DNA of 64,000 nucleotides from Burkholderia sp. USMB20 (GCF_000949135.2 NZ_JTAN02000018.1:1-64000); one strand, 5' to 3'. Counted from the first letter of the stretch, positions 28,109 through 40,300 are shown. The notes: a model not told the origin generated them from the sequence alone. Translations and numbers: made by a program.

Positions 28109-29794
28109 ATGAAATCCAGACTCGACAGATGGATGATGCTGCTCGCTATCGCGGCAGCAGGCACGGCACATGCACAAACGCGCGCGGCTGGTAACCCGCT
28201 TGATTCCCTCCCCCAGATCAACGCACCGCAGAAAGGCCCGAGCGTCACCGTGCAGGTCGCGCCGCAGGCACCGCAACTGCAGGAACTGCTGTCGCGGCAC
28301 CTGACGCCGACGACGTTCCAGGTGGAAGGCGTGAAGTCGGTGCCGTTCGACGAAATCTCGCGTCGCTTCACGCCCCTCGTCGGCAAGGACATCACGATCG
28401 GCGAGCTGATCGAAACCGCCAACGGCGTGACCAAGCTGTACCAGGATCGCGGCTATGCGCTGTCGTTCGCGTTCATTCCCGCGCAGACGTTCGAGAACGG
28501 CGTCGTGCGCGTCACGGTCGTCGAAGGCTATGTGTCGGACGTCAAGGTGACCGGCAAGCCCGGCGCGATGGAATCGAAGATCCGCGCGATCGCCGCGCAC
28601 ATCACGGCCGATCGCCCGCTGCGCCGCGCGACGTTCGAACGCTACGTGAACACGTTCGGCCTCCTGCCCGGCGTGTCGGTGAAGGCCAACGTGCCACCGC
28701 CGCAGACGACCGACGGCGCAACGACGCTCGAACTGGCCGTCGACCGCAAGGCATTCAACATCAGCACCGGCATCGATTTCAATCACCCGGGCGTGCAGGG
28801 GCTCATCACCGCAACGGAGAACGGCCTCACGTCGTTCGGCGAGCAATTGAGCATTTCCGCGCTGGTGCCGCCCGGACGCGACAAGCAGACCTACGTCGCA
28901 TTCAGCGGCGCCGTGCCGGTCGGCAGCAGCGGCCTGGTCACGCGCCTCGACGCCAGCACGTATCGCGGCAAGCCGACCGACAACCCGGGCCTGCCGTCGA
29001 CCGTCGAGCGCACCGTCAAGAACGAGAAGCTCGGTCTTTCGGCATCCTATCCGTTGCTGCTGAACAACCAGCGCAGCCTGCTCGGCACCGTGTCGGGCTA
29101 TGCGTCGCACAACGAAGACCGCTACCAGAACAAGATCAGCGGCAACAGCATCGATACACGCTCGCAGGTCCGCGTGCTGCAGATGCAGCTCGACTATACG
29201 AGCGTATCGGCCAAGCAGGTACAGAAGCTGAGCGTGAACGTCGCGAAGGGCTTCAACATTCTCGGCGCGTCGAAATCGCAGGACATCACGATCGGCTCGA
29301 ACACGACGTCGGTGGACAGCCCGATCTCGCTGACGTTCGTGCGCACCGGCGCGACCTTCACGCAAACCAATGAATGGCCGTTCAAGATCGGCACGTCGGT
29401 CTCGCTGACCGGCCAGTACAGCCCCGACTCGCTGCCGACGTCGGAGCAGATCTCGTTCGGTTCGACGCGCTATGCGCTCGGCTACCAGCCCGGCGAAACG
29501 TCGGGCGACTCGGGCTGGGGGATGTCGCTGGAGGTCAACCGCGGATTCACGCCGGGCTGGACGTACATGAAATCGATCACGCCGTACATCGCGTACGACA
29601 TGGCGCGCGTGTACCTGCATACCGGCACGCCGTCGCCGAGCCGCCTGTCGTCGGTCGGTATCGGCGTGCGGTTTACCGACAGCCGCTACTACAGTCTCGA
29701 TCTGAATATCGCGAAGCCGGTCGGCGATGCACCGGTTGAAAGCGCATCGCGCAGCCCGCGCGTGAATGCCGCGTTCTCGTATCAGCTCAACTGA
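28109..29794 (+). CDS. TpsB-like (ShlB/FhaC/HecB family) outer-membrane transporter
   Basis: 561 residues. Signal peptide (residues 1-22, ending AHA-Q). Residues 65-145 form a POTRA domain: TPTTFQVEGVKSVPFDEI, then ITIGELIETANGVTKLYQDRGY and VRVTVVEGYVSDVKV. Residues 200-561 form the 16-strand barrel and end in an aromatic-poor strand YQLN. TpsB proteins export one partner protein across the outer membrane. The inward loop motif that normally reads VRGY/F appears as ALGY (456-459): Leu457 takes the place of the invariant arginine, while the following GDSGWG is kept. No TpsA partner is nearby, only lipoproteins A and B. The ATG follows GAGGAAG. Third gene of the sigma-54 operon. Confidence 0.88.
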   Translation: MKSRLDRWMMLLAIAAAGTAHAQTRAAGNPLDSLPQINAPQKGPSVTVQVAPQAPQLQELLSRHLTPTTFQVEGVKSVPFDEISRRFTPLVGKDITIGELIETANGVTKLYQDRGYALSFAFIPAQTFENGVVRVTVVEGYVSDVKVTGKPGAMESKIRAIAAHITADRPLRRATFERYVNTFGLLPGVSVKANVPPPQTTDGATTLELAVDRKAFNISTGIDFNHPGVQGLITATENGLTSFGEQLSISALVPPGRDKQTYVAFSGAVPVGSSGLVTRLDASTYRGKPTDNPGLPSTVERTVKNEKLGLSASYPLLLNNQRSLLGTVSGYASHNEDRYQNKISGNSIDTRSQVRVLQMQLDYTSVSAKQVQKLSVNVAKGFNILGASKSQDITIGSNTTSVDSPISLTFVRTGATFTQTNEWPFKIGTSVSLTGQYSPDSLPTSEQISFGSTRYALGYQPGETSGDSGWGMSLEVNRGFTPGWTYMKSITPYIAYDMARVYLHTGTPSPSRLSSVGIGVRFTDSRYYSLDLNIAKPVGDAPVESASRSPRVNAAFSYQLN

Positions 29795-29960
29795 TCGGTC
29801 ACCAGACAGCCTGCGTCTCGCGGGCCGTTTGGATTAGAACCCCCTCTATCAAACGCAGCGTGCGGTTTCACGTATTCTGGCAAAGCTCGCAACATGCCAC
29901 CGTCCCATGCAGACGGTCGTGCGGGCGCATCGAACACGACATGAAACAAGGAGGAAGACG

Positions 29961-30422
29961 ATGATTCAACTGACCCGCCCGTTGCGCGCACTGGCCATCG
30001 CGAGTGCCCTGCTCGCTTGCGCCGCCCCCACCTTCGCCCAGGCCGACAGCCCCGTCGGGATGTGGCAGACGATCGACGACAACACGCATCAGCCGAAGGC
30101 GCTCGTGCAGATCGCCGACGACGGCGAAGGCTCGCTGTCGGGCAAGGTCGTCAAGGGCCTCGGCGCCAATGACACGCCCGATCGCCGCTGCACCGCATGC
30201 ACGGACGAGCGCAAGGATCAGCTCATCAAGGGCATGACGATCATCAAGGCGATGAAGAAGGACGGCGATCACTGGGACGGCGGCAACATTCTCGACCCGG
30301 AGAACGGCAAGGTCTACAAGTGCAAGATGTCGCTCGAAGACGGCGGCCAGAAGCTCGTCGTGCGCGGCTATATCGGCGTATCGCTGCTCGGCCGGTCGCA
30401 GACCTGGGTTCGCGCACAATGA
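29961..30422 (+). CDS. DUF2147 periplasmic protein
   Basis: 153 residues. Signal peptide (LALASALLACAAPTFAQA-like, residues 1-28) and a mature beta-rich domain with SPVGMWQTIDDNTHQPKALV at its start and LVVRGYIGVSLLGRSQTW at its end, the DUF2147 pattern. Two cysteines in CTACTDER and a third in VYKCKMS are present. Function of the family is unknown; it resembles small lipocalin-like folds. AAGGAGGAAG precedes the ATG. It has its own terminator downstream and starts 166 bp after the TpsB-like gene, so it is likely a separate unit. Confidence 0.85.
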   Translation: MIQLTRPLRALAIASALLACAAPTFAQADSPVGMWQTIDDNTHQPKALVQIADDGEGSLSGKVVKGLGANDTPDRRCTACTDERKDQLIKGMTIIKAMKKDGDHWDGGNILDPENGKVYKCKMSLEDGGQKLVVRGYIGVSLLGRSQTWVRAQ

Positions 30423-30455
30423 CGCAACGCGCGTCGACACGCGCGACGCGATAAA

Positions 30456-30491
30456 AAAATCGGCCTGCGACGACGTCGTCAGGCCGATTTT
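30456..30491 (+). terminator. Terminator after the DUF2147 gene
   Basis: AAAATCGGCCTG and CAGGCCGATTTT form a 12-bp stem around a 12-base loop that is itself partly self-complementary; TGTTTTG follows. A and T runs on either side make it usable on both strands, for the converging DUF4096 gene as well. Confidence 0.88.
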
Positions 30492-30525
30492 GTTTTGACG
30501 CCGACGTGCATGAAACCGATCGACA

Positions 30526-30936
30526 TCACGCTGCGCGCTTCAGCGCATCCGCCGTGTAGCTGCGCGGCGTGCGATAAACCGGCGCCACGGCACTGCGTAC
30601 CGCCGCCGCCTTCGATTGCGCGTGCTTGCGCATCCGCGTGGCCAGCTGGTCGCACAGATTCGCGCCTGCGTCGCCATACAATGCGTGCATCACCTGCCGC
30701 AGCGTGCCGGTCTCGTGCCAGACCTTGAAACGGCGGTGGCAGGTTTGGTACGAAGGGTAACGACGCGGCATCGCGGACCAGGTCGCGCCGCTATAGATGA
30801 TCCACAGCACGCCGTTCAGGACGGCGCGTGTGTTGGCCAATGGTCGGCCGCGCAACTCGGTGCGCGGCTGCATTTCGGGCAAAAACGGCGCGACGCAGCG
30901 CCACTCATGGTCGGTCAGATCGCGATACGGTGTCAT
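30526..30936 (-). CDS. Orphan IS5-type transposase N-domain protein (DUF4096), copy 1
   Basis: 136 residues. The first 85 (YRDLTDHEWRCVAPFLPE, then RGRPLANTRAVLNGVLWIIYSGATWSAMPRRYPSYQTCHRRFKVW) are the DNA-binding N-terminal domain of IS5/IS1182-like transposases (DUF4096). The catalytic DDE domain is absent and replaced by 50 residues rich in Ala and Arg. No terminal inverted repeats or target duplications are visible. ATG at 30936 is preceded by GGAG. It follows zapE on the same strand. A second such gene, with a different tail, is at 58058. This looks like a kept host gene, perhaps a DNA-binding protein, and not an active element. Confidence 0.75.
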   Translation of the reverse strand: MTPYRDLTDHEWRCVAPFLPEMQPRTELRGRPLANTRAVLNGVLWIIYSGATWSAMPRRYPSYQTCHRRFKVWHETGTLRQVMHALYGDAGANLCDQLATRMRKHAQSKAAAVRSAVAPVYRTPRSYTADALKRAA

Positions 30937-31080
30937 GGATATCTCCAGCCTTGGGAACCATGACGCAACGATATCGGCTGACCTCAACCGTGAACATAAG
31001 ACAAGTCCGAAAATACCCGGAGATTGCGGGAATTTGACCGGAATTGACCTTTGAAACCCGCCGCTCGCCGGCAACCGCGA

Positions 31081-32178
31081 TCAGGTCAGCGAAGTATCGA
31101 CGATACGACGCGGCGTTTCGAGGTATTCCTTCGACTGCATCTCGACGATCCGCGACACCGTGCGCGTGAACTCGTTCGCCATCGGCCCTTCGACGTACAG
31201 CTGCTCCGCCGGCACCGCCGCGGACATCAGCAGCTTGACCTTGTGGTCGTACAGCACGTCGATGAGCCAGGTGAAGCGTCGCGCCTCGGACGCCATCCGC
31301 GGCGACATCTGCGGCACTTCCGACAGCACGATCGCATGGAAGCGGCTGGCAAGCTCGAGATAGTCGTTCTGTGAACGCGGGCCGCCGCACAGCGTCGCGA
31401 AGTCGAACCAGACGACCCCGTCGGCCTTGCGGAGCGCCTTCAACTCGCGCTTCTCGATATGCAGGATCGGGCTTTCGTCCGGCACCGCGGCGAGCTTCGC
31501 GAACGCATGACGCAGTTCGCGATCGGCGTCCGCGCCGAGCGGCGTGTGGTACATCTGCACCTGCGCCAGCGTGCGCTGGCGATAGTCGACGCCCGCGTCG
31601 ACGTTCAGCACGTCGAGCTTTTGCTTGATCAGCGCGATCGCCGGCAGCATGCGGTCGCGATGCAGGCCATCGGGATACAGATCGTCGGGATCGTAGTTGG
31701 ACGTCATCACGAACTGCACGCCGTTGTTGAAGAGGCGATCGAGCAGCCGATACAGGATCATCGCGTCGGCGATGTCCGACACGTGGAATTCGTCGAAACA
31801 GATCAGCCGGTAGCGTTTCGCGATGCGCCGCGCGAGCTCGTCGAGCGGATCGGCCTGCCCTTTCAGCTCCTCGAGTTCGCGGTGGACTTCACGCATGAAT
31901 TCGTGGAAATGCAGGCGCGTCTTGCGCTGCACGGGCACCACCGCATAGAAGCTGTCCATCAGGAAGCTCTTGCCGCGGCCGACGCCGCCCCACATGTAGA
32001 CGCCGCGCGGGAGGTCCGGATGATTGATGAGCTTCTTGAACGCGTTCGAGCGACGCGCCTTGTACTCGACCCACTCGTCGAAACAGCGCTGCAGGCGGTC
32101 GACGGCCGCGCGCTGGGCGGGATCGGACTGATAGCCGCGCGTGGTCAGTTCGCGCGTGTAGTATTCGGTGACGTTCAT
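31081..32178 (-). CDS. zapE: ZapE/AFG1-family ATPase
   Basis: 365 residues, normal length. Walker A is GGVGRGKSFLMD (about 64-75), Walker B LICFDEFHVSDIADAM (about 129-144). The C-terminal segment SEARRFTWLIDVLYDHKVKLLMSA is highly conserved in the AFG1 family. In E. coli, ZapE is a Z-ring-associated ATPase that affects FtsZ assembly during division under stress. It lies 99 bp after lpdA on the same strand, separated by a hairpin. Confidence 0.92.
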   Translation of the reverse strand: MNVTEYYTRELTTRGYQSDPAQRAAVDRLQRCFDEWVEYKARRSNAFKKLINHPDLPRGVYMWGGVGRGKSFLMDSFYAVVPVQRKTRLHFHEFMREVHRELEELKGQADPLDELARRIAKRYRLICFDEFHVSDIADAMILYRLLDRLFNNGVQFVMTSNYDPDDLYPDGLHRDRMLPAIALIKQKLDVLNVDAGVDYRQRTLAQVQMYHTPLGADADRELRHAFAKLAAVPDESPILHIEKRELKALRKADGVVWFDFATLCGGPRSQNDYLELASRFHAIVLSEVPQMSPRMASEARRFTWLIDVLYDHKVKLLMSAAVPAEQLYVEGPMANEFTRTVSRIVEMQSKEYLETPRRIVDTSLT

Positions 32179-32196
32179 CGGGCAAACCGGAAAGAA

Positions 32197-32229
32197 CGAA
32201 GGCGAGCGGGAAACCCCCGCCCGCCTTCG
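32197..32229 (-). terminator. Hairpin between lpdA and zapE
   Basis: CGAAGGCGAGCGGG pairs with CCCGCCCGCCTTCG (one mismatch), loop AAACC; on the minus strand TTCTTTCC follows. It may end or attenuate the sucAB-lpd transcript before zapE. Confidence 0.5.
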
Positions 32230-32277
32230 TCATGAGACGGCTGCACCGGCCAATGGCCGGCCGGCGCTATACCGCGC

Positions 32278-33708
32278 TCAGCTGTTCAGCGAGCGCTTGT
32301 CGACGGCGAGCGCCGCTTCGCGCATCACTTCCGACATCGACGGGTGCGGATGGCAGATGCGGGCGATGTCTTCCGACGCCGCCTTGAACTCCATCGCCAC
32401 CACGGCTTCCGCGATCAGGTCCGACGCGTTCGCGGCGATCACGTGCACGCCGAGCAGTTCGTCGGTCTTCGCGTCCGCGATCATCTTCACGAAGCCGTCC
32501 GGCGCGTTCATGCCGAGCGCACGGCCGTTGATCGAGAACGGGAACTTGCCCGACTTGATCTCGCGGCCTTCGGCCTTCAGCTGCTGTTCCGTCTTGCCGA
32601 CCCATGCGATTTCCGGGTACGTGTAGATCACCCACGGAATGCAGTTGTAGTCGATGTGCGGCTTCTGGCCGTCGATCACTTCCGCGACCAGCACGCCTTC
32701 GTCTTCCGCCTTGTGCGCGAGCATCGGGCCGCGCACCACGTCGCCGATCGCGTAGACGTTCGGCACCGCGGTACGGCAGTGGTCGTCCACGTCGATGAAG
32801 CCACGCTCGTTCGCCTTCAGGCCGATTGCCTCGAGGCCGAGGTTGTCGGTGTTCGGCACGCGGCCGACCGACACGATCAGGCGGTCGGCGTCGAGCGTCT
32901 GCGCGTTGCCGTCCTTGTCCGTGTAAGCGATCGACACGCCGTCGGCGGTCGTCTTCACTTCGCCGATCTTCACGCCGAGATGGATGTCGAGGCCCTGCTT
33001 CTTGAACAGCTTGGCCGCTTCCTTCGCGAGCGCTTCGTCGGCTGCGCCGAGGAATGCCGGCAGCGCTTCGAGCACCGTCACTTCGGCACCCAGGCGACGC
33101 CACACCGAGCCGAGCTCGAGGCCGATCACGCCTGCGCCGATCACGGCGAGCTTCTTCGGCACCGAGTCGAACGTCAGCGCACCTTCGTTGTCCGACACGA
33201 TCTTGTTGTCGACCGGGATACCCGGCAGGTGACGCGCCTTCGAGCCCGTCGCGATGATCACGTTCTTCGCGGTGACGACTTCGGTTTCACCCTCGCCGCT
33301 CACTTCGATCTGCACGCCGGCATCGGTCTTGCCGGTGAACTTGCCATGGCCCTTCAGCCAGGTGATCTTGTTCTTCTTGAACAGGAACTCGATCCCGCTC
33401 GTCATCTTCTCGACGATCGCATCCTTGCGGCCGAGCATCTTCGCGACGTCGATCTTCACGCCGTCGACCGTGATGCCGTGGTCGGCCAGGTGATGCGACG
33501 TGTTCTCGAACTCTTCCGACGAGGCGAGCAGCGCCTTCGACGGGATGCAGCCGACGTTCAGGCAGGTACCGCCGAGCTTCAGCGCGCCGGCCGGGTTCTT
33601 CCACTTCTCGATACAGGCAACGGTCTTGCCGAGCTGCGCGGCGCGAATCGCGGCGATGTAGCCGCCGGGGCCGGCGCCGATCACGACGACGTCAAATTCC
33701 TTGGACAT
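32278..33708 (-). CDS. lpdA: Dihydrolipoyl dehydrogenase (E3)
   Basis: 476 residues. FAD site GAGPGG (11-16), redox-active disulfide in [13 protein letters not shown] (Cys49, Cys54), second dinucleotide motif [20 protein letters not shown] and the C-terminal HPHPSMSEV with the catalytic His. It reoxidises the lipoyl group of the 2-oxoglutarate dehydrogenase complex with NAD+. ATG at 33708 follows GAAAGGA. It is the third gene of the sucA-sucB-lpdA run, the canonical order. Confidence 0.96.
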   Translation of the reverse strand: MSKEFDVVVIGAGPGGYIAAIRAAQLGKTVACIEKWKNPAGALKLGGTCLNVGCIPSKALLASSEEFENTSHHLADHGITVDGVKIDVAKMLGRKDAIVEKMTSGIEFLFKKNKITWLKGHGKFTGKTDAGVQIEVSGEGETEVVTAKNVIIATGSKARHLPGIPVDNKIVSDNEGALTFDSVPKKLAVIGAGVIGLELGSVWRRLGAEVTVLEALPAFLGAADEALAKEAAKLFKKQGLDIHLGVKIGEVKTTADGVSIAYTDKDGNAQTLDADRLIVSVGRVPNTDNLGLEAIGLKANERGFIDVDDHCRTAVPNVYAIGDVVRGPMLAHKAEDEGVLVAEVIDGQKPHIDYNCIPWVIYTYPEIAWVGKTEQQLKAEGREIKSGKFPFSINGRALGMNAPDGFVKMIADAKTDELLGVHVIAANASDLIAEAVVAMEFKAASEDIARICHPHPSMSEVMREAALAVDKRSLNS

Positions 33709-33730
33709 GACAATCCTTTCTACTTGTACG

Positions 33731-33764
33731 CCCGCACGCTCGCGCAAGTGCGCGAGCGTGCGGG
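33731..33764 (-). other. Perfect hairpin between sucB and lpdA
   Basis: CGCACGCTCGCGCA and TGCGCGAGCGTGCG form 14 perfect pairs, extended by two C-G pairs, round a two-base gap. No T-run. Likely a 3'-end stabiliser or processing site that sets E2:E3 ratio. Confidence 0.55.
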
Positions 33765-33789
33765 GCGGGTCAATGCAGTGAGACTCGGC

Positions 33790-35067
33790 TTACAGGTCGA
33801 GCAGCAGGCGTGCCGGATCTTCCAGCGCATCCTTCATCGCGACGAGCGACAGGACTGCTTCGCGGCCGTCGATGATGCGGTGGTCGTACGACAGGGCCAG
33901 GTAGTTGATCGGACGGATCACGATCTGGCCGTTTTCGACAACCGGGCGTTCCTTCGTCGCGTGCACGCCGAGGATGGCCGATTGCGGCGGGTTGATGATC
34001 GGGGTCGACAGCATCGAGCCGAACACGCCGCCGTTCGAGATCGAGAACGTACCGCCCGTCATTTCCTCGATCGACAGCTTGCCGTCCTTCGCCTTCTGGC
34101 CGAATTCGGCGATCTTCTTCTCGATCTCGGCGAGGCTCAGTTGATCGGCGTTGCGCAGGATCGGCACGACCAGGCCGCGCGGCGAACCGACCGCGATACC
34201 GATGTCGAAGTAGCCGTGGTAGACGATGTCGTTACCGTCGATCGACGCGTTCACCAGCGGGAACTTCTTCAGCGCGTGCACGGCCGCCTTCACGAAGAAC
34301 GACATGAAGCCGAGCTTCACGCCATGTTCCTTCTCGAACTTGTCCTTGTACTTGTTGCGCAGTTCCATGACCGGAGCCATGTTCACTTCGTTGAACGTCG
34401 TCAGGATCGCGTTGGTCTGCTGCGACTCGAGCAGGCGCTCGGCGATACGCGCACGCAGGCGCGACATCGGCACGCGCTGTTCCGGACGATCGTTCAGCCA
34501 CGTCGCTGCCGATGCCGGCACCTTCACTTCCGGCAGCGCCGGCTTCGCAGCAGCGGCCTTCGCCGGTGCGGCGGCCGGAGCAGCCTTCGGTGCGCTGCCT
34601 GCGGCCAGCGCGTCGCCCTTCGTGACACGGCCGTCACGGCCCGAACCTGCGACGTCGCCTGCCGACAGGCCCTTCTCGGCCAGCAGCTTCGCTGCGGCCG
34701 GCGATGCGGCGGCCGAGCTCGACGCGGTCGCGACAGCCGGCTGTGCTGCCGGTGCGGCTGCAGCAGGGGCTGCCGCCGGCTTCACTTCGGCGGCGCCTGC
34801 CGCTGCTTCGGCAGCACCTGCCTTCGCTTCGGTGTCGATCGTCGCGATGATCTGGTCGGCGACCACGGTGTCACCGTCGTTCTGCAGCACTTGCGCGAGC
34901 ACGCCCGCGGCCGGTGCCGGCACTTCGAGCACGACCTTGTCGGTCTCGAGTTCGATCAGGATTTCGTCCTGCGCGACTGCTTCGCCCGGCTTCTTCTTCC
35001 ACTGCAGCATGGTGGCTTCCGAAACCGACTCCGAAAGCTGGGGGACTTTGACTTCTACGATAGCCAT
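33790..35067 (-). CDS. sucB: 2-oxoglutarate dehydrogenase E2, dihydrolipoyl succinyltransferase
   Basis: 425 residues. Lipoyl domain 1-77 with the modified lysine in [10 protein letters not shown] (Lys44). An Ala/Pro-rich linker rich in AAPAAA follows, then the peripheral subunit-binding domain around 125-160 ([23 protein letters not shown]) and the catalytic domain from about 195, ending with the active-site [10 protein letters not shown]. It transfers the succinyl group to CoA. It starts 136 bp after sucA. Confidence 0.96.
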   Translation of the reverse strand: MAIVEVKVPQLSESVSEATMLQWKKKPGEAVAQDEILIELETDKVVLEVPAPAAGVLAQVLQNDGDTVVADQIIATIDTEAKAGAAEAAAGAAEVKPAAAPAAAAPAAQPAVATASSSAAASPAAAKLLAEKGLSAGDVAGSGRDGRVTKGDALAAGSAPKAAPAAAPAKAAAAKPALPEVKVPASAATWLNDRPEQRVPMSRLRARIAERLLESQQTNAILTTFNEVNMAPVMELRNKYKDKFEKEHGVKLGFMSFFVKAAVHALKKFPLVNASIDGNDIVYHGYFDIGIAVGSPRGLVVPILRNADQLSLAEIEKKIAEFGQKAKDGKLSIEEMTGGTFSISNGGVFGSMLSTPIINPPQSAILGVHATKERPVVENGQIVIRPINYLALSYDHRIIDGREAVLSLVAMKDALEDPARLLLDL

Positions 35068-35161
35068 GTGATTTTCCTGGATGCTTAATCTGGGGTATGA
35101 CGAGGTTCGTGCGATTCCTTCGGCCGGTGCGGCGCGCGACGCGCCCGGCAGGCCAAAAGAG

Positions 35162-35187
35162 ACGGGAAAGCGCAGTGCGCCTTCCCG
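35162..35187 (-). other. Hairpin between sucA and sucB
   Basis: ACGGGAA and TTCCCGT enclose GCGC/GCGC pairing with one mismatch. Only weak T content follows on the minus strand, so a full stop is unlikely. It probably serves mRNA stability. Confidence 0.45.
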
Positions 35188-35203
35188 TTTCGCTTGACGT
35201 CGG

Positions 35204-38068
35204 TTATTTCGCGATCGATGCGCTCTTCAGGCGGCCGAATGCACCTTCGATGAGGGCCTTCTGCTGCTCGTAGTGCTTCGCGTAGTAGCCAACCGCCGGC
35301 GAGGCCGAAGCCGGACGGCCGCTGTATGCCAGCTTCTGCCCTTCCTTCATGCCTTCCTTCAGGTGGTGCTCGACGTAGAACCAGGGACCCTGGTTCTGCG
35401 GCTCGTCCTGCACCCAGACCACTTCAGTCGCGTTCTCGTACTTCTTCATTTCGGCTTCGAACTGCTTGTGCGCGAACGGATACAGCTGCTCGATACGGAT
35501 GATCGCGACGTCGTTCGCCTTCGCTTCGCGGCGATGCGCGACGAGGTCGTAGTACACGCGGCCCGAGCAAGCCAGCACGCGCTTGACCTTCTTCGCGTCG
35601 ATGCCGCCGTCGGTTTCGCCCAGCACCGGCTGGAACGAACCCTTCGCGAGTTCCGACAGGTCCGACACCGCTTCCTTGTGACGCAGCAGCGACTTCGGCG
35701 TGGCGACGATCAGCGGCTTGCGGAACAGGCGGATCATCTGGCGACGCAGCAGGTGGAAAATCTGCGCCGGCGTCGTCGGCTGGACGACCTGCATGTTGTG
35801 ATCGGCACACAGTTGCAGGAAACGCTCGATACGCGTCGACGAGTGTTCCGGACCCTGGCCTTCGTAGCCGTGCGGCAGCAGCATCGTGAGACCCGACACG
35901 CGGCCCCACTTCACTTCGCCCGACGAGATGAACTGGTCGATCACGACCTGCGCGCCGTTGACGAAGTCGCCGAACTGCGCTTCCCACAGCACGAGCGTGT
36001 TCGGCTCGGCGGTCGAGTAACCGTATTCGAAGCCCAGCACCGCCTCTTCCGACAGCACCGAGTCGATCACCGTGAACTTCGCCTGACCGTCGGCGATGTT
36101 CTGCAGCGGCACGTACGTGCCGTCGTTCCAGCGCTCGCGGTTCTGGTCGTGCAGCACCGCGTGACGGTGCGTGAACGTGCCGCGGCCCGAGTCCTGGCCC
36201 GTCAGGCGCACCGAGTAGCCCGATGCGACGAGCGACGCGAACGCGAGGTGTTCGCCCATGCCCCAGTCGAGCGGCTGGTCGCCGCGCGCCATGTTGCGGC
36301 GGTCGTTGATCACGCGCTCGACGAGCGGGTGGACCTTGAAGTTTTCCGGGACCGTCGTGATGCGTTCGCCGAGGCGCTTCAGTTCGGCGAGCGGCACGGC
36401 CGTATCGGCTGCGTCCGTCCACTTGCGGTTCAGGAACGGAACCCAGTCGACCGCGTACTTGCTCTTGTAGTTCGACAGGACCGGATCGACGGTGTGGTGG
36501 CCGTCGTCCATCGCCTTGCGGTACGCCTTCACGTAGTTGTCGGCGTCTTCCGCGGTGATCACGCCCTGCTGCACGAGCTTCTCGGCATACAGCGCACGGG
36601 TGCCCGGGTGCTGCGCGATCTTCTTGTACATCAGCGGCTGCGTGACCGCCGGCGTGTCCTGCTCGTTGTGACCCAGCTTGCGGAAGCAGACGATGTCGAT
36701 CACGACATCCTTGTGGAACTGCATCCGGTAGTCGATCGCGATCTGGATCGCGAGCACGACGGCTTCCGGATCGTCGCCGTTCACGTGCAGCACCGGCGCT
36801 TCGATCATCTTGACCACGTCGGTACAGTACAGCGTCGAGCGCGCATCGCGCGGGTCCGACGTCGTGAAGCCGATCTGGTTGTTGATGACGATGTGCAGCG
36901 TGCCGTGCGTGCCGTAACCGCGCGTCTGCGCGAGGTTCAGCGTTTCCATCACGACGCCCTGGCCGGCGAAGGCCGCGTCGCCGTGGATCTGCACCGGCAG
37001 CACTTGCAGGCCGTCTTCGTCGCCGCGACGGTCCATCCGCGCCTTCGCGGAACCTTCGACCACCGGGTTCACGATTTCGAGGTGCGACGGGTTGAACGCG
37101 AGCGACAGGTGGACCGGACCGCCTTCGGTCGACACGTCCGACGAGAAGCCCTTGTGGTACTTCACGTCACCGGCCGGCAGGTCGTCGACGTGCTTGCCTT
37201 CGAATTCGGCGAACAGGTCGGCCGGCATCTTGCCCAGCGTGTTGACCAGCACGTTCAGACGGCCGCGGTGGGCCATGCCGATGATGATTTCCTGCACGCC
37301 GCGCTTGCCCGCGTGCTGGACGACTTCGTCCATCGCCGCGATGAAGCTTTCGCCGCCTTCGAGCGAGAAGCGCTTCTGGCCGACGTACTTGGTGTGCAGA
37401 TAGCGCTCGAGGCCTTCCGCTGCCGTCAGGCGATTCAGGATGTGCTTCTTCTTGTCGATCGAGAAGGACGGCGTCGCGCGGGTCGATTCCAGGCGCTCCT
37501 GCCACCAGCGCTTCTGCTCCGGATCGCTGATGTACATGTATTCGGCGCCGATCGTGCCGCAATACGTGTCACGCAGGCCCTTGACGATGTCGCGCAGCGA
37601 AGCCTGGTCGAAGCCGAAATACAGGTTGCTTGCGCTGTACGTCTGGTCGAGGTCGCCTTCGGAGAAGTCGTAGAACGCGGGTTCGAGTTCGGGAATGGCG
37701 GGACGTTCGCGACGCTTCAGCGGATCCAGATTGGCCCATTGCGAGCCGAGGAAGCGATATGCGCTGATGAGGGACTGGACGTGGACCTGCTTGCGCGCGG
37801 TCGCCAGATTGCTGGTGCTTTCGCGCGGGATGAAGGCATTGGCCTTCGCGCGCTCGGCGAACGATTCGACGATCGGAAAATGAGCGACGTCATTGGCATT
37901 CGAGCCGTCGGTTGCAGGCACGTTCTGCAGCGCGTCGAAATACTCTCGCCAGTTCTCCGGCACCGATGCCGGATTGTTGAGGTATGCATCGTACAGTTCT
38001 TCAACGTACGAAGCATTGCCGCCGAACAGATAGGAGTTCAGCTGAAACTGCTTCATTACATCTGACAT
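35204..38068 (-). CDS. sucA: 2-oxoglutarate dehydrogenase E1
   Basis: 954 residues, usual length. The thiamin diphosphate domain has [13 protein letters not shown] and [19 protein letters not shown]; the second half contains the transketolase-like pyrimidine domain ([30 protein letters not shown]). The N-terminal [19 protein letters not shown] is the E1o-specific recruiting segment. It decarboxylates 2-oxoglutarate in the citric acid cycle. ATG at 38068 follows GGTGAG; Met5 is an alternative. First gene of its operon. Confidence 0.96.
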   Translation of the reverse strand: MSDVMKQFQLNSYLFGGNASYVEELYDAYLNNPASVPENWREYFDALQNVPATDGSNANDVAHFPIVESFAERAKANAFIPRESTSNLATARKQVHVQSLISAYRFLGSQWANLDPLKRRERPAIPELEPAFYDFSEGDLDQTYSASNLYFGFDQASLRDIVKGLRDTYCGTIGAEYMYISDPEQKRWWQERLESTRATPSFSIDKKKHILNRLTAAEGLERYLHTKYVGQKRFSLEGGESFIAAMDEVVQHAGKRGVQEIIIGMAHRGRLNVLVNTLGKMPADLFAEFEGKHVDDLPAGDVKYHKGFSSDVSTEGGPVHLSLAFNPSHLEIVNPVVEGSAKARMDRRGDEDGLQVLPVQIHGDAAFAGQGVVMETLNLAQTRGYGTHGTLHIVINNQIGFTTSDPRDARSTLYCTDVVKMIEAPVLHVNGDDPEAVVLAIQIAIDYRMQFHKDVVIDIVCFRKLGHNEQDTPAVTQPLMYKKIAQHPGTRALYAEKLVQQGVITAEDADNYVKAYRKAMDDGHHTVDPVLSNYKSKYAVDWVPFLNRKWTDAADTAVPLAELKRLGERITTVPENFKVHPLVERVINDRRNMARGDQPLDWGMGEHLAFASLVASGYSVRLTGQDSGRGTFTHRHAVLHDQNRERWNDGTYVPLQNIADGQAKFTVIDSVLSEEAVLGFEYGYSTAEPNTLVLWEAQFGDFVNGAQVVIDQFISSGEVKWGRVSGLTMLLPHGYEGQGPEHSSTRIERFLQLCADHNMQVVQPTTPAQIFHLLRRQMIRLFRKPLIVATPKSLLRHKEAVSDLSELAKGSFQPVLGETDGGIDAKKVKRVLACSGRVYYDLVAHRREAKANDVAIIRIEQLYPFAHKQFEAEMKKYENATEVVWVQDEPQNQGPWFYVEHHLKEGMKEGQKLAYSGRPASASPAVGYYAKHYEQQKALIEGAFGRLKSASIAK

Positions 38069-38332
38069 TTTACGCTCACCTTTCTTCGAGCTTCTCGAGA
38101 AATAGCGGGTTACTCAACCTTCCGCGACACGGCCTGACCGTTTAGCGGATTGCGAATCAAGTCTTGCTTGGAAGGACCTAAAACTTGCGTGCGCGCAGCA
38201 TATCACAGAACCGTTACCGAAGTTCACGACGAAATGTGCCCGAAAGCACCGCGCGACGGGGTTTTGCCGGATTGCCACGACCCGCGGGAACAGTGTTTTG
38301 CAGCCCGCCCGATTGCGCATCGCGCAGATGCA
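38069..38332 (-). promoter_or_regulatory. sucA upstream region
   Basis: The leader of the sucAB operon. A GATATGCT stretch (minus strand, 38199-38206) could be part of a -10 region, but I find no good -35. No regulator palindrome stands out. No gene is seen. Confidence 0.4.
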
Positions 38333-38360
38333 AAAAAGGCCGCCCGAAGGCAGCCTTTTT
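38333..38360 (-). terminator. Terminator of typA
   Basis: AAAAAGGCCGCC and GGCAGCCTTTTT pair with one mismatch and a CGAA loop. It starts 25 bp after the typA stop and is followed on that strand by six T. Confidence 0.88.
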
Positions 38361-38384
38361 CATCATGCAAGGGAACGATCGAAC

Positions 38385-40211
<1,827 letters not shown>

Positions 40212-40300
40212 AGAAACCTGGAAATCGTTGAACGCGCAAACGCGCACGCTCGTCAGTCACCGGGACACGTGCGTGCGCGTTGCAGCTTGGAAAGCCTCAA

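Noticed and set aside
30526-30936. Active insertion sequence
   Set aside because: No DDE domain, inverted ends or target duplication.
35273-38065. 930-codon plus-strand frame
   Set aside because: Exact antisense of sucA, with shadow composition; sucA has full-length family motifs.
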